Below, piece by piece: positions 19,834-29,212 of a stretch of 64,000 nt of DNA. The translations under genes were made by a program, and so were the position numbers. Below the pieces are notes generated by a model. The model saw nothing but the letters and a program-made list of their open reading frames with translations. It was not told the origin of the DNA and searched no databases. Origin of the DNA: Crocinitomicaceae bacterium (GTDB taxonomy: Bacteria > Bacteroidota > Bacteroidia > Flavobacteriales_D > Crocinitomicaceae); contig JAHEMR010000002.1 in the NCBI GenBank assembly GCA_024643545.1, positions 62,001 to 126,000 on the forward strand, in the 5' to 3' direction. The stretch's first letter is position 1; every line of letters starts with the position of its first letter.

Positions 19834-21276
19834 ATGAAAAAAATCATTCTTATCTGTTTTTGTCTCTTACAAGGTATTTCCTTTTCACAGGGGACAAAAC
19901 TGAAAACGTACCTGGATACTAAGCAATTTTATGCACCAAATGTTGGAAACTATTTGGAAGTATACATGCAATTCGTTTCTTATTCTGTTAGCTATAAAAA
20001 CGAAGGAAACGGATTGAGAGCGAAGGTGCTTATTTCGGTTGATATTTCCGATAGTTCCAAAACCGTTTATTCAGACCGCTACGTGTTAGAGTCCCCCGAG
20101 GCAATTGACAGCGTACAAGATGACTTTTACGAAGTGATTCGTGTTCAGTTAAATCCTGGAAAGTATACCTTGAACATTCATTTAATGGATGTCAATAAAG
20201 AGGGCTCTGAAATTTCAGGGGCAATTCCAATTTCGATGAACGATTTTTCCATCAACACAAAAATTTCTGACGTACTCGTTGCAGAATATGCTTATCCGAG
20301 CGATCAACAAACCAATTTCGACAAATCCGGCTACCACATTATCCCGATGCTTTCCAGTTTTTACGGCACCGATTCCAAAACACTACCCGTTTATTTGGAA
20401 CTGTACGGCACAGAAGGTATTTCAGATAGTACTTTTCAATTGTCTCATCGCATCATCAATATGAAAGATGCAAGTGAAATGCCCGGATATACAAGAACCA
20501 GCATCTTGCACAAATCGACTGTAGTTCCGGTTTTTGAAACCATCAACATGGAAGACTTAAATACTGGAAACTATCAAATTGAGTACCGATTAACGAGTAA
20601 TTCCAATGAAATACTCGCCATTCAAACTTACGATTTCGAGCGTAGCAATGAAAACAATTACATGTTCACCATGGATAACATGATGTTGGACCCCGCCTTT
20701 CAAACATCCATTCCAAATGATTCGGTTTTGTACTTTTTAGAAAGTTTAATTCCAATTTCGAAACCTGCAGAAATTAAAAACATCATTGAAACCCTAAAAA
20801 CAAAAAACACGGATGAAGCCAGAAAACACATTCAAGGATATTGGGCTGTTTCAACACCAACAAACCCTTATGAATCCTGGTTAAAATACAAAGCACAGGT
20901 AGTTTTTGTCCAAAAGATATACGGAAACAACTTTCAAGAAGGATTTGAAACAGACCGTGGACGAGTTTACTTGAAATATGGTGCGCCAAACCAGGTAAAT
21001 GCAAGGGAATCTTCCCCTTCGGAATATCCATACGAAATTTGGACCTACAATAAGATTGGCGTTTATAGCAACAAACGTTTTATCTTTTACAATCCAGATT
21101 TAGTCAACAATGCTTATCGCCTACTTCATTCCGACATGATTGGTGAATTGAAGAATCCTGCTTGGCCACAAATCCTTGCAAAACGAAACACATACAACGG
21201 AAACGTTGATAATCCTAATCAAAATAATGTGAAACACTGGGGAGGAGATAGCAACGATTTGTACCGTCAATACTAG
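19834..21276 (+). CDS. GWxTD domain-containing secreted protein
   Basis: The 480-residue protein has a signal peptide (cleavage near SFSQ, residue 19). The middle is beta-rich. The C-terminal domain carries the GWxTD-type signature as GFETDRGRVYLKYG around residue 370, followed by YEIWTY and F.NPD segments typical of the family. The biochemical function of this family is not known to me. It starts the run GWxTD, glycosyltransferase, GH92, with a 3-base gap to the next gene, so a link to surface glycans is a reasonable inference. Confidence 0.82.
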   Translation: MKKIILICFCLLQGISFSQGTKLKTYLDTKQFYAPNVGNYLEVYMQFVSYSVSYKNEGNGLRAKVLISVDISDSSKTVYSDRYVLESPEAIDSVQDDFYEVIRVQLNPGKYTLNIHLMDVNKEGSEISGAIPISMNDFSINTKISDVLVAEYAYPSDQQTNFDKSGYHIIPMLSSFYGTDSKTLPVYLELYGTEGISDSTFQLSHRIINMKDASEMPGYTRTSILHKSTVVPVFETINMEDLNTGNYQIEYRLTSNSNEILAIQTYDFERSNENNYMFTMDNMMLDPAFQTSIPNDSVLYFLESLIPISKPAEIKNIIETLKTKNTDEARKHIQGYWAVSTPTNPYESWLKYKAQVVFVQKIYGNNFQEGFETDRGRVYLKYGAPNQVNARESSPSEYPYEIWTYNKIGVYSNKRFIFYNPDLVNNAYRLLHSDMIGELKNPAWPQILAKRNTYNGNVDNPNQNNVKHWGGDSNDLYRQY

Positions 21277-21279
21277 CCA

Positions 21280-22305
21280 ATGGATACTTCCCTAGCAATT
21301 GTCATTCTAAATTTCAATGGACAACAACACTTGGAAACCTATTTACCAAGTGTACTTCGATATTCAAAGAATATCCCCATTTATGTTGCTGACAATGCAA
21401 GCACAGATCATTCAATCACATTTCTTCAAAAACATTTTCCACAAGTCCATCTAATCGAACAAAAACGAAATTTCGGATTTGCGGGAGGATATAATGTGGC
21501 CTTGGAACAAATTAAAGGACAATTCGATTATTACCTATTACTCAATAGTGACGTTGAAGTAAGTGAAAATTGGATTGAACCGTTGAAAGCATTCATGGAT
21601 ACCCATGAAAATACGGCTGCCTGTCAACCAAAAATAAAATCCTGGAATAATAAGGATTCCTTTGAACACGCAGGAGCTTCAGGTGGGTTTGTCGACCTGC
21701 ATTATTTCCCTTTTTGCCGTGGACGCATATTTGACACATTGGAAAAAGATCAGCACCAATACGACTATGATATTCCGGTTACTTGGACATCCGGTGCCGC
21801 TATGATGATTCGTGCAAACGTTTTTCATCAAGTGAAGGGTTTTGATTCTGATTTCTTTGCACATATGGAAGAAATTGATTTGTGCATCAGACTTGGCAAC
21901 CTTGGATATGATTTCCACTGTGTTCCAGCTAGCACTGTTTATCACTTAGGTGGTGGAACATTGGATTATGATTCTCCGAAAAAAGTTTACCTCAATTTCA
22001 GAAACAGCCTTTTTATGCTCATGAAAAATCATGCTGGACCATTGCTCCCAAGTTTGTATGTGCGCATGTGCTTGGATGGCATTGCTGGGATTAAATTTCT
22101 TTTGTCCGGAAAGTTAAAATTGACATGGATGGTATTTTTAGCGCACATGAATGTATATGCTCAATTTGGTCGTTTTTATAAAAAACGTCGTCAAATAAAC
22201 ACCAAGGAAAGAAAATTTCTTCGCTATAATGGCCGCATTATATGGGATTTTTACTTTTTAAAAAACACCTTTTATTCGGATTTAAACAAACGAAAATTTA
22301 ACTAA
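21280..22305 (+). CDS. Family 2 glycosyltransferase
   Basis: The 341-residue GT-A enzyme has the nucleotide-binding DNASTD (38-43), a NSDVEV acidic motif near residue 90 and the acceptor-side EEIDLC segment. It resembles rhamnosyl- or similar sugar transferases that extend surface polysaccharides. The C-terminal 90 residues include a hydrophobic stretch that may associate with membrane. The stop codon shares a base with the GH92 start (TAATG), which implies translational coupling. Confidence 0.92.
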   Translation: MDTSLAIVILNFNGQQHLETYLPSVLRYSKNIPIYVADNASTDHSITFLQKHFPQVHLIEQKRNFGFAGGYNVALEQIKGQFDYYLLLNSDVEVSENWIEPLKAFMDTHENTAACQPKIKSWNNKDSFEHAGASGGFVDLHYFPFCRGRIFDTLEKDQHQYDYDIPVTWTSGAAMMIRANVFHQVKGFDSDFFAHMEEIDLCIRLGNLGYDFHCVPASTVYHLGGGTLDYDSPKKVYLNFRNSLFMLMKNHAGPLLPSLYVRMCLDGIAGIKFLLSGKLKLTWMVFLAHMNVYAQFGRFYKKRRQINTKERKFLRYNGRIIWDFYFLKNTFYSDLNKRKFN

Positions 22306-25300
22306 TGAAAACGATATTTTGTACCATACTTTGTACCCTTGGCTATGTCTCCTTTGCACAAGTAAACAAGGTTATGGAGGCGAGTGATAAAGCTCAAAAA
22401 ATAGTTGGAAATCAGTCAGGGACATTCAACCCTTATGTCTATGTAATGCCTACGATTGGAACAGGTGGACATGGGCATACTTTTCCGGGAGTATGTGCGC
22501 CGTTCGGAATGATGCAGTTAAGTCCAGATACACGTCATGATGGCTGGGATGGATGTGGCGGCTATCATTATTCGGATTCAATCATTTATGGCTTTAGTCA
22601 CACCCACCTTAGCGGGACAGGTGTTCCGGATTATGCCGATTTGTTAATTGTTCCCCAGTCTGGAAAAAAAGCAAAAGTTTTACCAAAGTACCAAGACAAA
22701 GAAAATGGTTTTGGATCTAAATTTTCGCACACCAAAGAAAAAGCACGCGCAGGATTTTATGAAGTTTATCTAGAAGACGAGCAAATAAATGTCCGTTTAA
22801 CAACGAGTGAACGCTCAGGAATCCACGAATATACATTCATGAATGCGAAAGGAAAAAAGTACATTCTTTTAGATTTGGATTACCGCGACAAAGTTCTTGA
22901 TGCTGGATTTGAAATCATTAACAACAACACCATTTCCGGAAAACGAGTTTCTGAAGCATGGGCAAATGAACAGCACTTCTATTTTCACCTAGAAACCTCT
23001 ACTCCATTCAGTTCAGCCAAGCCTGTGAAAATTGATGGAACGCATAAATTATTACTGGAGTTCCCTAAGGAAACAAAAGTCCTTCTAGTAAAAGTTGGAA
23101 TGTCGCACGTTGATCAAAAAGGAGCTGCACATAATTTACAAATGGAAATTCCTGGCTTCGATTTTATGCAAGTATATTCTCGAAATGTAGAAAAATGGAA
23201 CACTGAGCTAAGCAAGATTAAAATCGAATCTTTGAATTTTGAAGATGCCGTCATTTTCTACTCGAGTTTATACCATTGCATGGTTGCTCCAAACTTAATG
23301 AGTGATCTTGACGGACGTTACCGTGGACGAGATCAAAAAATTCATCAATTAGTAAAGGACAACCAATACACGGTGTTCTCACTATGGGATACCTACAGAG
23401 GAAATCACCCGCTCTTTACCTTAATTCAACAAGAACGTACCACACAATTTATCCGTACTTTTTTGCGTCAATTTGATGAAGGCGGGGATCTTCCCGTTTG
23501 GGAATTGGCTGCTTGTGAAACAGAATGCATGATTGGTTATCACAGTGTGAGTGTCATTGCGGATGCTTATTTGAAAGGTATTGATGGAAAAACGAAAGAT
23601 GCTGGATTAGGATACGATGCAAAAAAAGCATTGAGCGACATGCATTTTACGGCAAACATTAATGAACTCGGGAAACAAGTCTACGCGAAAAATGGTTACT
23701 TAAGTTCAAGTGATGAACCAGAATCTGTTTCTAAATCTCTTGAATATTCCTATGATGATTTTTGCATCGCAGAAATGGCAGCGGCTATGGGAAATAACGA
23801 AATGGCAAAAACCTACAGAAAAAGAAGTTTTTCATTCGTAAACATGTTTGATCCGAATACTAAATTCATGCGAGCACGAAGAGGTGCACAATGGTATGGA
23901 CCCTTTGATCCATCAGAAGTAAACTTTAATTACACGGAAGCAAATAGCTGGCAATATTCGCTTTATGCGCCACATGAAATCGAGGTTTTGACAAATTTAC
24001 TTGGTGGACGTGATTCCTTAGAAGCATGGTTGGATCGATTGTTTACAACTGAAATGAAGTTGTCAGGACGCGAACAAGCAGACATTACCGGTTTAATCGG
24101 ACAATATGCGCATGGAAATGAACCTTCTCATCACATGGCGTATTTGTACAATTTCACGAATGCTCCTTACAAAACACAATTTTATGTAGACCGCATTTTG
24201 AAAGAAATGTATCATGCAAAACCAGATGGACTTTCTGGAAACGAGGATTGTGGTCAAATGAGCGCTTGGTATGTATTGAGTTCCCTTGGACTTTATCCGA
24301 TTGCCCCAGGTAATACCATGTATCAAATTGGACGTCCACTTTTTGCAAAGGCAAGCATCAATGTAGACAACCAAACCCATACTAAAATTGAGATTATCTG
24401 CAACAACCAAGGAACCGAAAATTGTTATGTGGCTTCTGTAAAATGGAATGGTAAATTAATCCCAGATTTTCAAATTGACCACAAAACGTTGATGCTTGGT
24501 GGAAAATTAGAATTTGAAATGACTGATAAAAAGCCTGCAAAATCAAATTATCCACAAATGAATAGCGTGGATATCCCTTCAGATTTCGTTCCTGCACCTT
24601 TTGTTAAAACAGAACAACGCATCTTCGAACAAGAATTGTATTTAGAATTGGGACATGTTGTTATGACTCCTACAGATACATATGAATTGAAATACCGTTT
24701 GAATAATGGACCATGGAACACATACCTACAACCATTAAAGATAAAAGAAACCACTATAATTGACCTCCAATTGTTAAGGGTGAATTCAGCTGGAGAAAAG
24801 TCAGAAAGTGCAATTGTTTCAAGTCAATTCATTCGAAAAAATCCAAATGTCAATTTGACACTCGACACGAAGTATTCAAATCAATATGCGGCATCGGGTG
24901 AAAATGCACTCATTGATGGTCTATACGGAGGGAATGAGTTTAGAACTGGTGATTGGCAAGGTTACTATGGAAATGATATCGTGGCTACTGTCACATTCAA
25001 AGTTCCCGTTTCAATTCATGAATTTGGTGTTTCTTGTATCCGCGATCAGAAAGCATGGATTTTCCTTCCAAAAGAAATCCGATATGAGATTTCTTATGAT
25101 GGAAACACTTTCCAAAATCCGCAAATCATTACCATTCCTGCTGCTACGAAGACAGATAAAAATCCATACAATCAAAAATTCACGCAGATTTTAGAAACAG
25201 ACAAAACACGAACAATAAAAAGTATCCGATATACCATCGTGAATCCTGGAAATTGTCCAGATTGGCATTTAGGTGCTGGGAATCCAACCTGGTTGTTTAT

Positions 25301-25322
25301 TGATGAATTAATTTTCAACTAG
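22305..25322 (+). CDS. GH92 family alpha-mannosidase with C-terminal F5/8-type domain
   Basis: The 1005-residue secreted enzyme (signal peptide ending near SFAQ) shows GH92 hallmarks: GTGGHGHTFPG, PFGMMQLSPDT, GYHYSD and the catalytic-domain GNEPSHH and SGNEDCGQMSAW segments. The family removes alpha-linked mannose by a calcium-dependent inverting mechanism. Residues about 860-1005 form a discoidin/F5/8 type C-like sugar-binding domain. The family often acts on N-glycan or mannan trimming; here it follows a glycosyltransferase gene rather than a SusC/D pair. Its stop interlocks with that of the next gene (CTAG, 25319-25322). Confidence 0.93.
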   Translation: MKTIFCTILCTLGYVSFAQVNKVMEASDKAQKIVGNQSGTFNPYVYVMPTIGTGGHGHTFPGVCAPFGMMQLSPDTRHDGWDGCGGYHYSDSIIYGFSHTHLSGTGVPDYADLLIVPQSGKKAKVLPKYQDKENGFGSKFSHTKEKARAGFYEVYLEDEQINVRLTTSERSGIHEYTFMNAKGKKYILLDLDYRDKVLDAGFEIINNNTISGKRVSEAWANEQHFYFHLETSTPFSSAKPVKIDGTHKLLLEFPKETKVLLVKVGMSHVDQKGAAHNLQMEIPGFDFMQVYSRNVEKWNTELSKIKIESLNFEDAVIFYSSLYHCMVAPNLMSDLDGRYRGRDQKIHQLVKDNQYTVFSLWDTYRGNHPLFTLIQQERTTQFIRTFLRQFDEGGDLPVWELAACETECMIGYHSVSVIADAYLKGIDGKTKDAGLGYDAKKALSDMHFTANINELGKQVYAKNGYLSSSDEPESVSKSLEYSYDDFCIAEMAAAMGNNEMAKTYRKRSFSFVNMFDPNTKFMRARRGAQWYGPFDPSEVNFNYTEANSWQYSLYAPHEIEVLTNLLGGRDSLEAWLDRLFTTEMKLSGREQADITGLIGQYAHGNEPSHHMAYLYNFTNAPYKTQFYVDRILKEMYHAKPDGLSGNEDCGQMSAWYVLSSLGLYPIAPGNTMYQIGRPLFAKASINVDNQTHTKIEIICNNQGTENCYVASVKWNGKLIPDFQIDHKTLMLGGKLEFEMTDKKPAKSNYPQMNSVDIPSDFVPAPFVKTEQRIFEQELYLELGHVVMTPTDTYELKYRLNNGPWNTYLQPLKIKETTIIDLQLLRVNSAGEKSESAIVSSQFIRKNPNVNLTLDTKYSNQYAASGENALIDGLYGGNEFRTGDWQGYYGNDIVATVTFKVPVSIHEFGVSCIRDQKAWIFLPKEIRYEISYDGNTFQNPQIITIPAATKTDKNPYNQKFTQILETDKTRTIKSIRYTIVNPGNCPDWHLGAGNPTWLFIDELIFN

Positions 25323-26203
25323 GCTTTAAATATCCGAAGGATGGCAGGCAAATTGTTTTGCTTTAAAATCCCATAGTGTTTATCTTGTGCACCAAATTTA
25401 CGGTAGAATTGAGCAATGGCTTCATTGTTCGAGCCAACAAAATCAAAGCGATGATGTGATGAATGCACGGCTGTAATGACACGGTCGAGCAATGCATACA
25501 TTGCACCTGTTTTTTTTCCATCTGGAGTGGCTGTTCCCTTTAAAAAATAACAGGTTCCTTTATACGAAATGAATGCTCCCGCCGCAATAAGTAAACCATC
25601 TGAATGAATGGTTTGAATCGTCAACATACCGCGTTGATTCGTTTCGCGAAGCAAATGCGCCAATCGCATCCAAACATCAGCGGTAAATCCAACAAGCTCC
25701 TCCCCTTTTTGCCTCTTAAAGAAGGAAATGAACTCATCGATTTCAATGTACTGATCAAAGATAAAATCCGAAGGGATTTTCTTTAAAATTCGCTTAGCAT
25801 TTGTTCCGTAATGTGATTTGACAACATCAATTGAAGGAGACAAATCAAGTAACTGGAAAATGCCAAAAGATTGAAAAACTCCCTGGTCATCGGAATCAAA
25901 ATTCAAGTGAATGTAACGCGCGGATTTTTTTAAGTACTGAATAATATCAAGTGATTTGACTTGATTACCAATTGAAAACTGAAGCGAACGAATAAAGAAC
26001 GGTTGCAATCGATACGTCATTCCAAATTTTGAAGCATGAGGAATAATCATCATGTAATTTCCTTCATCATCACAAAGCATTTCCCAATTTGGGTGTAAAA
26101 CATCGAAAACCCAACTCAATGAAAAAAAATCTAAATGCGCATCTGAAGCAACCATTTGATCCCATTTTCGTTTGTCTATATGTTGCGAGGCAAGAAGTTT
26201 CAA
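25319..26203 (-). CDS. FemAB/GNAT-like acyltransferase
   Basis: The 294-residue cytosolic protein has the layout of FemAB-like/BioF2-type acetyltransferases: SWVFDVLHPNWE early, a YGTNAKRILKK segment mid-protein, and a C-terminal GNAT half with LLIAAGAFI, GTCYFLKGTA, YALLDRVI and FDFVGSNNEAIAQFYRKFGA. Relatives add amino acids or acyl groups to envelope precursors. The gene is monocistronic and convergent with the GH92 gene. Acceptor unknown; family call moderately firm. Confidence 0.78.
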   Translation of the reverse strand: MKLLASQHIDKRKWDQMVASDAHLDFFSLSWVFDVLHPNWEMLCDDEGNYMMIIPHASKFGMTYRLQPFFIRSLQFSIGNQVKSLDIIQYLKKSARYIHLNFDSDDQGVFQSFGIFQLLDLSPSIDVVKSHYGTNAKRILKKIPSDFIFDQYIEIDEFISFFKRQKGEELVGFTADVWMRLAHLLRETNQRGMLTIQTIHSDGLLIAAGAFISYKGTCYFLKGTATPDGKKTGAMYALLDRVITAVHSSHHRFDFVGSNNEAIAQFYRKFGAQDKHYGILKQNNLPAILRIFKA

Positions 26204-26335
26204 AGCTGAATTTTAAACGAAATTAACGGAATAAATTTAGATTTAGTCTCTTCAAGGAATAAAGAATATTTAACTTCCTCTTTTTTCATTAACTTCGTTT
26301 CGAAAATTTGAATAAATAACAAAAAAACCATCCCC

Positions 26336-26671
26336 ATGAAGGCAATTAAAATTTTATGTTTTTCATTTTTCTTAGGATTAACTGCTGTTGCTCAACAAGC
26401 ACAAACACCTGAGCAAACTGCGCAAGCGTTAACACAAAGTCAAACAACAATGTTGAAATTAACAAGCGCTCAACAAGAACAAGTTTATACAATTCATTTA
26501 GGCATCGCTCAAAAAAATCAAGGGATTTTGATGTCGAACTATTCGGAAGATCAAAAGAAATCCATCATCAAATCAAATGAAGAAGCAAAGATGTCCATGT
26601 TGAAAAACATCTTAACGGCAGAACAATATGCAAAATTGGAAAAATCAGTAACGGAACAACGAAATCACTAA
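26336..26671 (+). CDS. Small secreted Spy-like protein
   Basis: The 111-residue protein has a signal peptide (cleavage near AVAQ, residue 20). The mature part is helical and Gln/Lys-rich (QSQTTMLKLTSAQQEQVY, then LTAEQYAKLE), like small periplasmic Spy/CpxP-type proteins and the many short Bacteroidota proteins with an LT..Q..K.Y pattern. A chaperone-like or stress role is inference only. It has its own upstream region and a strong two-way terminator downstream. Confidence 0.72.
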   Translation: MKAIKILCFSFFLGLTAVAQQAQTPEQTAQALTQSQTTMLKLTSAQQEQVYTIHLGIAQKNQGILMSNYSEDQKKSIIKSNEEAKMSMLKNILTAEQYAKLEKSVTEQRNH

Positions 26672-26693
26672 GTTGATTTTTCTTAAAAATACA

Positions 26694-26732
26694 ATCAAAA
26701 AAAATCCTCGAAACCGAGGATTTTTTTTTGAT
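26694..26732. terminator. Two-way intrinsic terminator between the Spy-like and CotH genes
   Basis: The arms TCCTCG and CGAGGA close an AAAC loop and are flanked by an A-run on the left and a T-run on the right (outer ATCAAAAAAAA / TTTTTTTTTGAT pairing). It serves convergent genes on both strands, with the same design as the trxB terminator. Confidence 0.9.
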
Positions 26733-26740
26733 CTAAAGAG

Positions 26741-29002
26741 TTACTTAATTAATTTCAAGGACTTCATTCCTCGTTCATTTTCAAGCGTAACGATGTACAT
26801 TCCGTTAGACCAATTCGCTGTTGAAATGTCCCATTCTTGACTGGTGATCCTTTCTGAAATAAGTGTTTTTCCATTTACATCAGTAATTCGGACAACGGTA
26901 GGCAGGTTTTCATCCATTTGAATGTTCAACTCCTCATTGAACGGATTAGGAAAAACTTTTACTTCAAAATTCATCTGTGAAATAGATGCAAAACAATTAT
27001 TCGATGCTAAATAGGTTGGTGGAACATATGCAAAAGTTGCTCCCCCATCTGGACATCGCGCATACGCAACATCCGTTGTTTGAACACCGAATCCAACTTG
27101 ATCATGTATGTTCGCGCCGTTGCTCAATAGTACAGATTCCCCTGAAGCATTTAATTTGAAAGATGCATGTAAGCCCGTTTGAAACACGTCATTGTCAGCC
27201 CAAATAATGAGGAATCCATTCGCAGGAATTGTTGTTGGAACTGGAAAGGACCATTTCATTAAATTCAAAGCATCATCCGTTAAATACATACCAGAAAGGT
27301 CAATTGGATTTGATGTTGTATTATACAATTCAATCCAGTCATCGTTCTCACCATTTTGGTCTAAAGCCGAAGTACCATTTGATGCTACAACCTCATTAAT
27401 TAAAACAGACCCAACGGTTGGGAAGGGAACAACTACTGTTAAGGAATGAAATTCATGTTCCGCTCGTTGTGGACTGAATAATCCCGCATTTGAATTTTCA
27501 GTATAGATGTAGTATTCAAATACGACACCATTTACTAAGGCATCAACTCCATAAACATGATCATTCGCGGCACCATCATTGTGGGCTCCATCATCGTACA
27601 TCGCTACACGATTGAATTTCAATTGATGATTCGTACGGTATCCCAAAAAGACAGAAGATTCGTTCGAGCATGTGGCATTGATCGTAATTGTTTGATTATA
27701 CACAGGACTTACTACTGAAGATGAAAAACTAGTAATTGTAGGTGCCACAAGTACGTAATTCGCATTTGTATTAAAGTAAGAAACACGCGCACTCATCAAG
27801 GCTTGAATCCCAGGGATACTAGAACCACCTCCAGGCCCACCAGTTCCCGTAACAGCAGTAGTTAAACTATTTTGAAACTGAGAATACGTGTAAAATTTAT
27901 ATGGATCAGTGTTTACCGTTGCATCGATCGTGGTGCGTAATTGATTGGCTATGGTTAAATAGTAATCATTCGCAAACATTTCCTGCACCATTGTTCTTAC
28001 ATGCGCCATATACATGCGCTTGTACATTGGATTTCCTAAAATTTTAACAATTAGCGGATGTATGGTTGAGGTACTATTTGACATTGGATCAAGGGTTGAT
28101 GGCGTTGTTGTACCAGAGCCTGTTCCTCCGGGAAATCCACCAAAACTCATGTTTAAATCCCAAACTGTCGGAACGAATCTCTGGTTATTATCCCAAGTGA
28201 GGTAATAGTTTTGTCGAAATGCACCACTGTAAGAATCTAAATTTACAAGAACATTATTGAAGGCCAACATCCAAATGGCACGATCAATATCCATTTTGGA
28301 CTCGATATTCGTAAAATCATTATTTAACGTATTGATCAAATCCACAAGGCGATTCCATCCATACATTGAGCGCAATTCATACCCGTTCGCATAGGCACTG
28401 CTGTCCATGCTTATGTATTTTAAATCAGGACTAACTGTACTTCCTGGTCCTGCGCCGCCAATTGGGTTGCATTTGAAATAGGTATCTCCACTTTGATAGT
28501 AATGATTGGCATTAAACGTATTGTTGATGCTTTCCGCACTAGAATAAATCCCTCTGTAAACGCCATTTACATAGACATTGGCAAAGTTTCCTTTGGGACA
28601 ATCCATGTATTGTTCTAAAATCGCGTAAGAAAGAACCTCACGTATCATGGATGGATCCTTGTAACCATTTTGCAATTTGATATCGGTATAGCCCTGATAA
28701 TCTTGATTTCCTTTTATATAATCCAATTCGATGTGCAATGGATTTTTTTGGTTCGTTGGACTATACGAACTATTTCCTTTGTATTTCACACCACAACTAT
28801 CGAAAGAGACACCATTTACCCTGACTGAATCCGCAATAATGTATGCTTCAGAAGCAACTGCCGCATCGAGTTGCGCATCCCAATCGGAAAAGCTGAAAAA
28901 GACTTCTATCGTTTGAATCGTAGCACGATCATAAAAATTTTGAAGTTGTGAAAATCCCATCAAGGATTGTGATAAGGCAAGAAATAGAACAATTTTTCTC
29001 AT
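26741..29002 (-). CDS. CotH kinase-domain protein with lamin-tail domain and T9SS sorting signal
   Basis: The 753-residue secreted protein has a signal peptide (ending near GFSQ). Residues about 60-330 match the CotH protein-kinase-like fold (IELDYIKG, then VPTVWDLNMSFGG). A lamin-tail domain follows (GSVLINEVVASN, then NDDWIELYN; about 535-650). The last 75 residues are a type A T9SS C-terminal sorting domain (VFPNPFNEELNI, NGMYIVTL, K.IK end), which predicts export through T9SS and attachment at the cell surface. Substrate unknown. It is monocistronic. Confidence 0.9.
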   Translation of the reverse strand: MRKIVLFLALSQSLMGFSQLQNFYDRATIQTIEVFFSFSDWDAQLDAAVASEAYIIADSVRVNGVSFDSCGVKYKGNSSYSPTNQKNPLHIELDYIKGNQDYQGYTDIKLQNGYKDPSMIREVLSYAILEQYMDCPKGNFANVYVNGVYRGIYSSAESINNTFNANHYYQSGDTYFKCNPIGGAGPGSTVSPDLKYISMDSSAYANGYELRSMYGWNRLVDLINTLNNDFTNIESKMDIDRAIWMLAFNNVLVNLDSYSGAFRQNYYLTWDNNQRFVPTVWDLNMSFGGFPGGTGSGTTTPSTLDPMSNSTSTIHPLIVKILGNPMYKRMYMAHVRTMVQEMFANDYYLTIANQLRTTIDATVNTDPYKFYTYSQFQNSLTTAVTGTGGPGGGSSIPGIQALMSARVSYFNTNANYVLVAPTITSFSSSVVSPVYNQTITINATCSNESSVFLGYRTNHQLKFNRVAMYDDGAHNDGAANDHVYGVDALVNGVVFEYYIYTENSNAGLFSPQRAEHEFHSLTVVVPFPTVGSVLINEVVASNGTSALDQNGENDDWIELYNTTSNPIDLSGMYLTDDALNLMKWSFPVPTTIPANGFLIIWADNDVFQTGLHASFKLNASGESVLLSNGANIHDQVGFGVQTTDVAYARCPDGGATFAYVPPTYLASNNCFASISQMNFEVKVFPNPFNEELNIQMDENLPTVVRITDVNGKTLISERITSQEWDISTANWSNGMYIVTLENERGMKSLKLIK

Positions 29003-29179
29003 GAGTATTTGTTTTTTTTACTTGGATGTCATAAGCCTGCATTAATTGCGCAGTTATACATTAATATTAAATTAAAGTTAAGTATTTTCATGGGAATTTC
29101 TTCCTTCAAAAAAATGAGGCATAGTTATTGACATATCCATGGTTATTTCTTAAAGAGGAGCATAAAAACACTAAACTGT

Positions 29180-29193
29180 AAATGTTTACATTT
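29180..29193. repeat. Short inverted repeat at the nagZ-like gene promoter
   Basis: AAATGT and ACATTT are separated by TT and overlap the -7 element of the downstream gene. It could be a repressor site, or chance in AT-rich DNA. Confidence 0.3.
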
Positions 29194-29194
29194 G
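29187..29194 (+). promoter_or_regulatory. Probable -7 element of the nagZ-like gene
   Basis: TACATTTG matches TAnnTTTG and ends 18 bases before the ATG at 29213. No -33 TTG is found at the usual spacing. The rest of the 29003-29212 gap shows nothing else I can assign. Confidence 0.4.
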
Positions 29195-29212
29195 AAATAG
29201 ACAATATTTTAT

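Noticed and set aside
29003-29212. Small RNA in the longest intergenic gap
   Set aside because: The 210 bases are AT-rich with no hairpin-plus-T-run or known RNA motif; only a -7 box and a short inverted repeat are seen.
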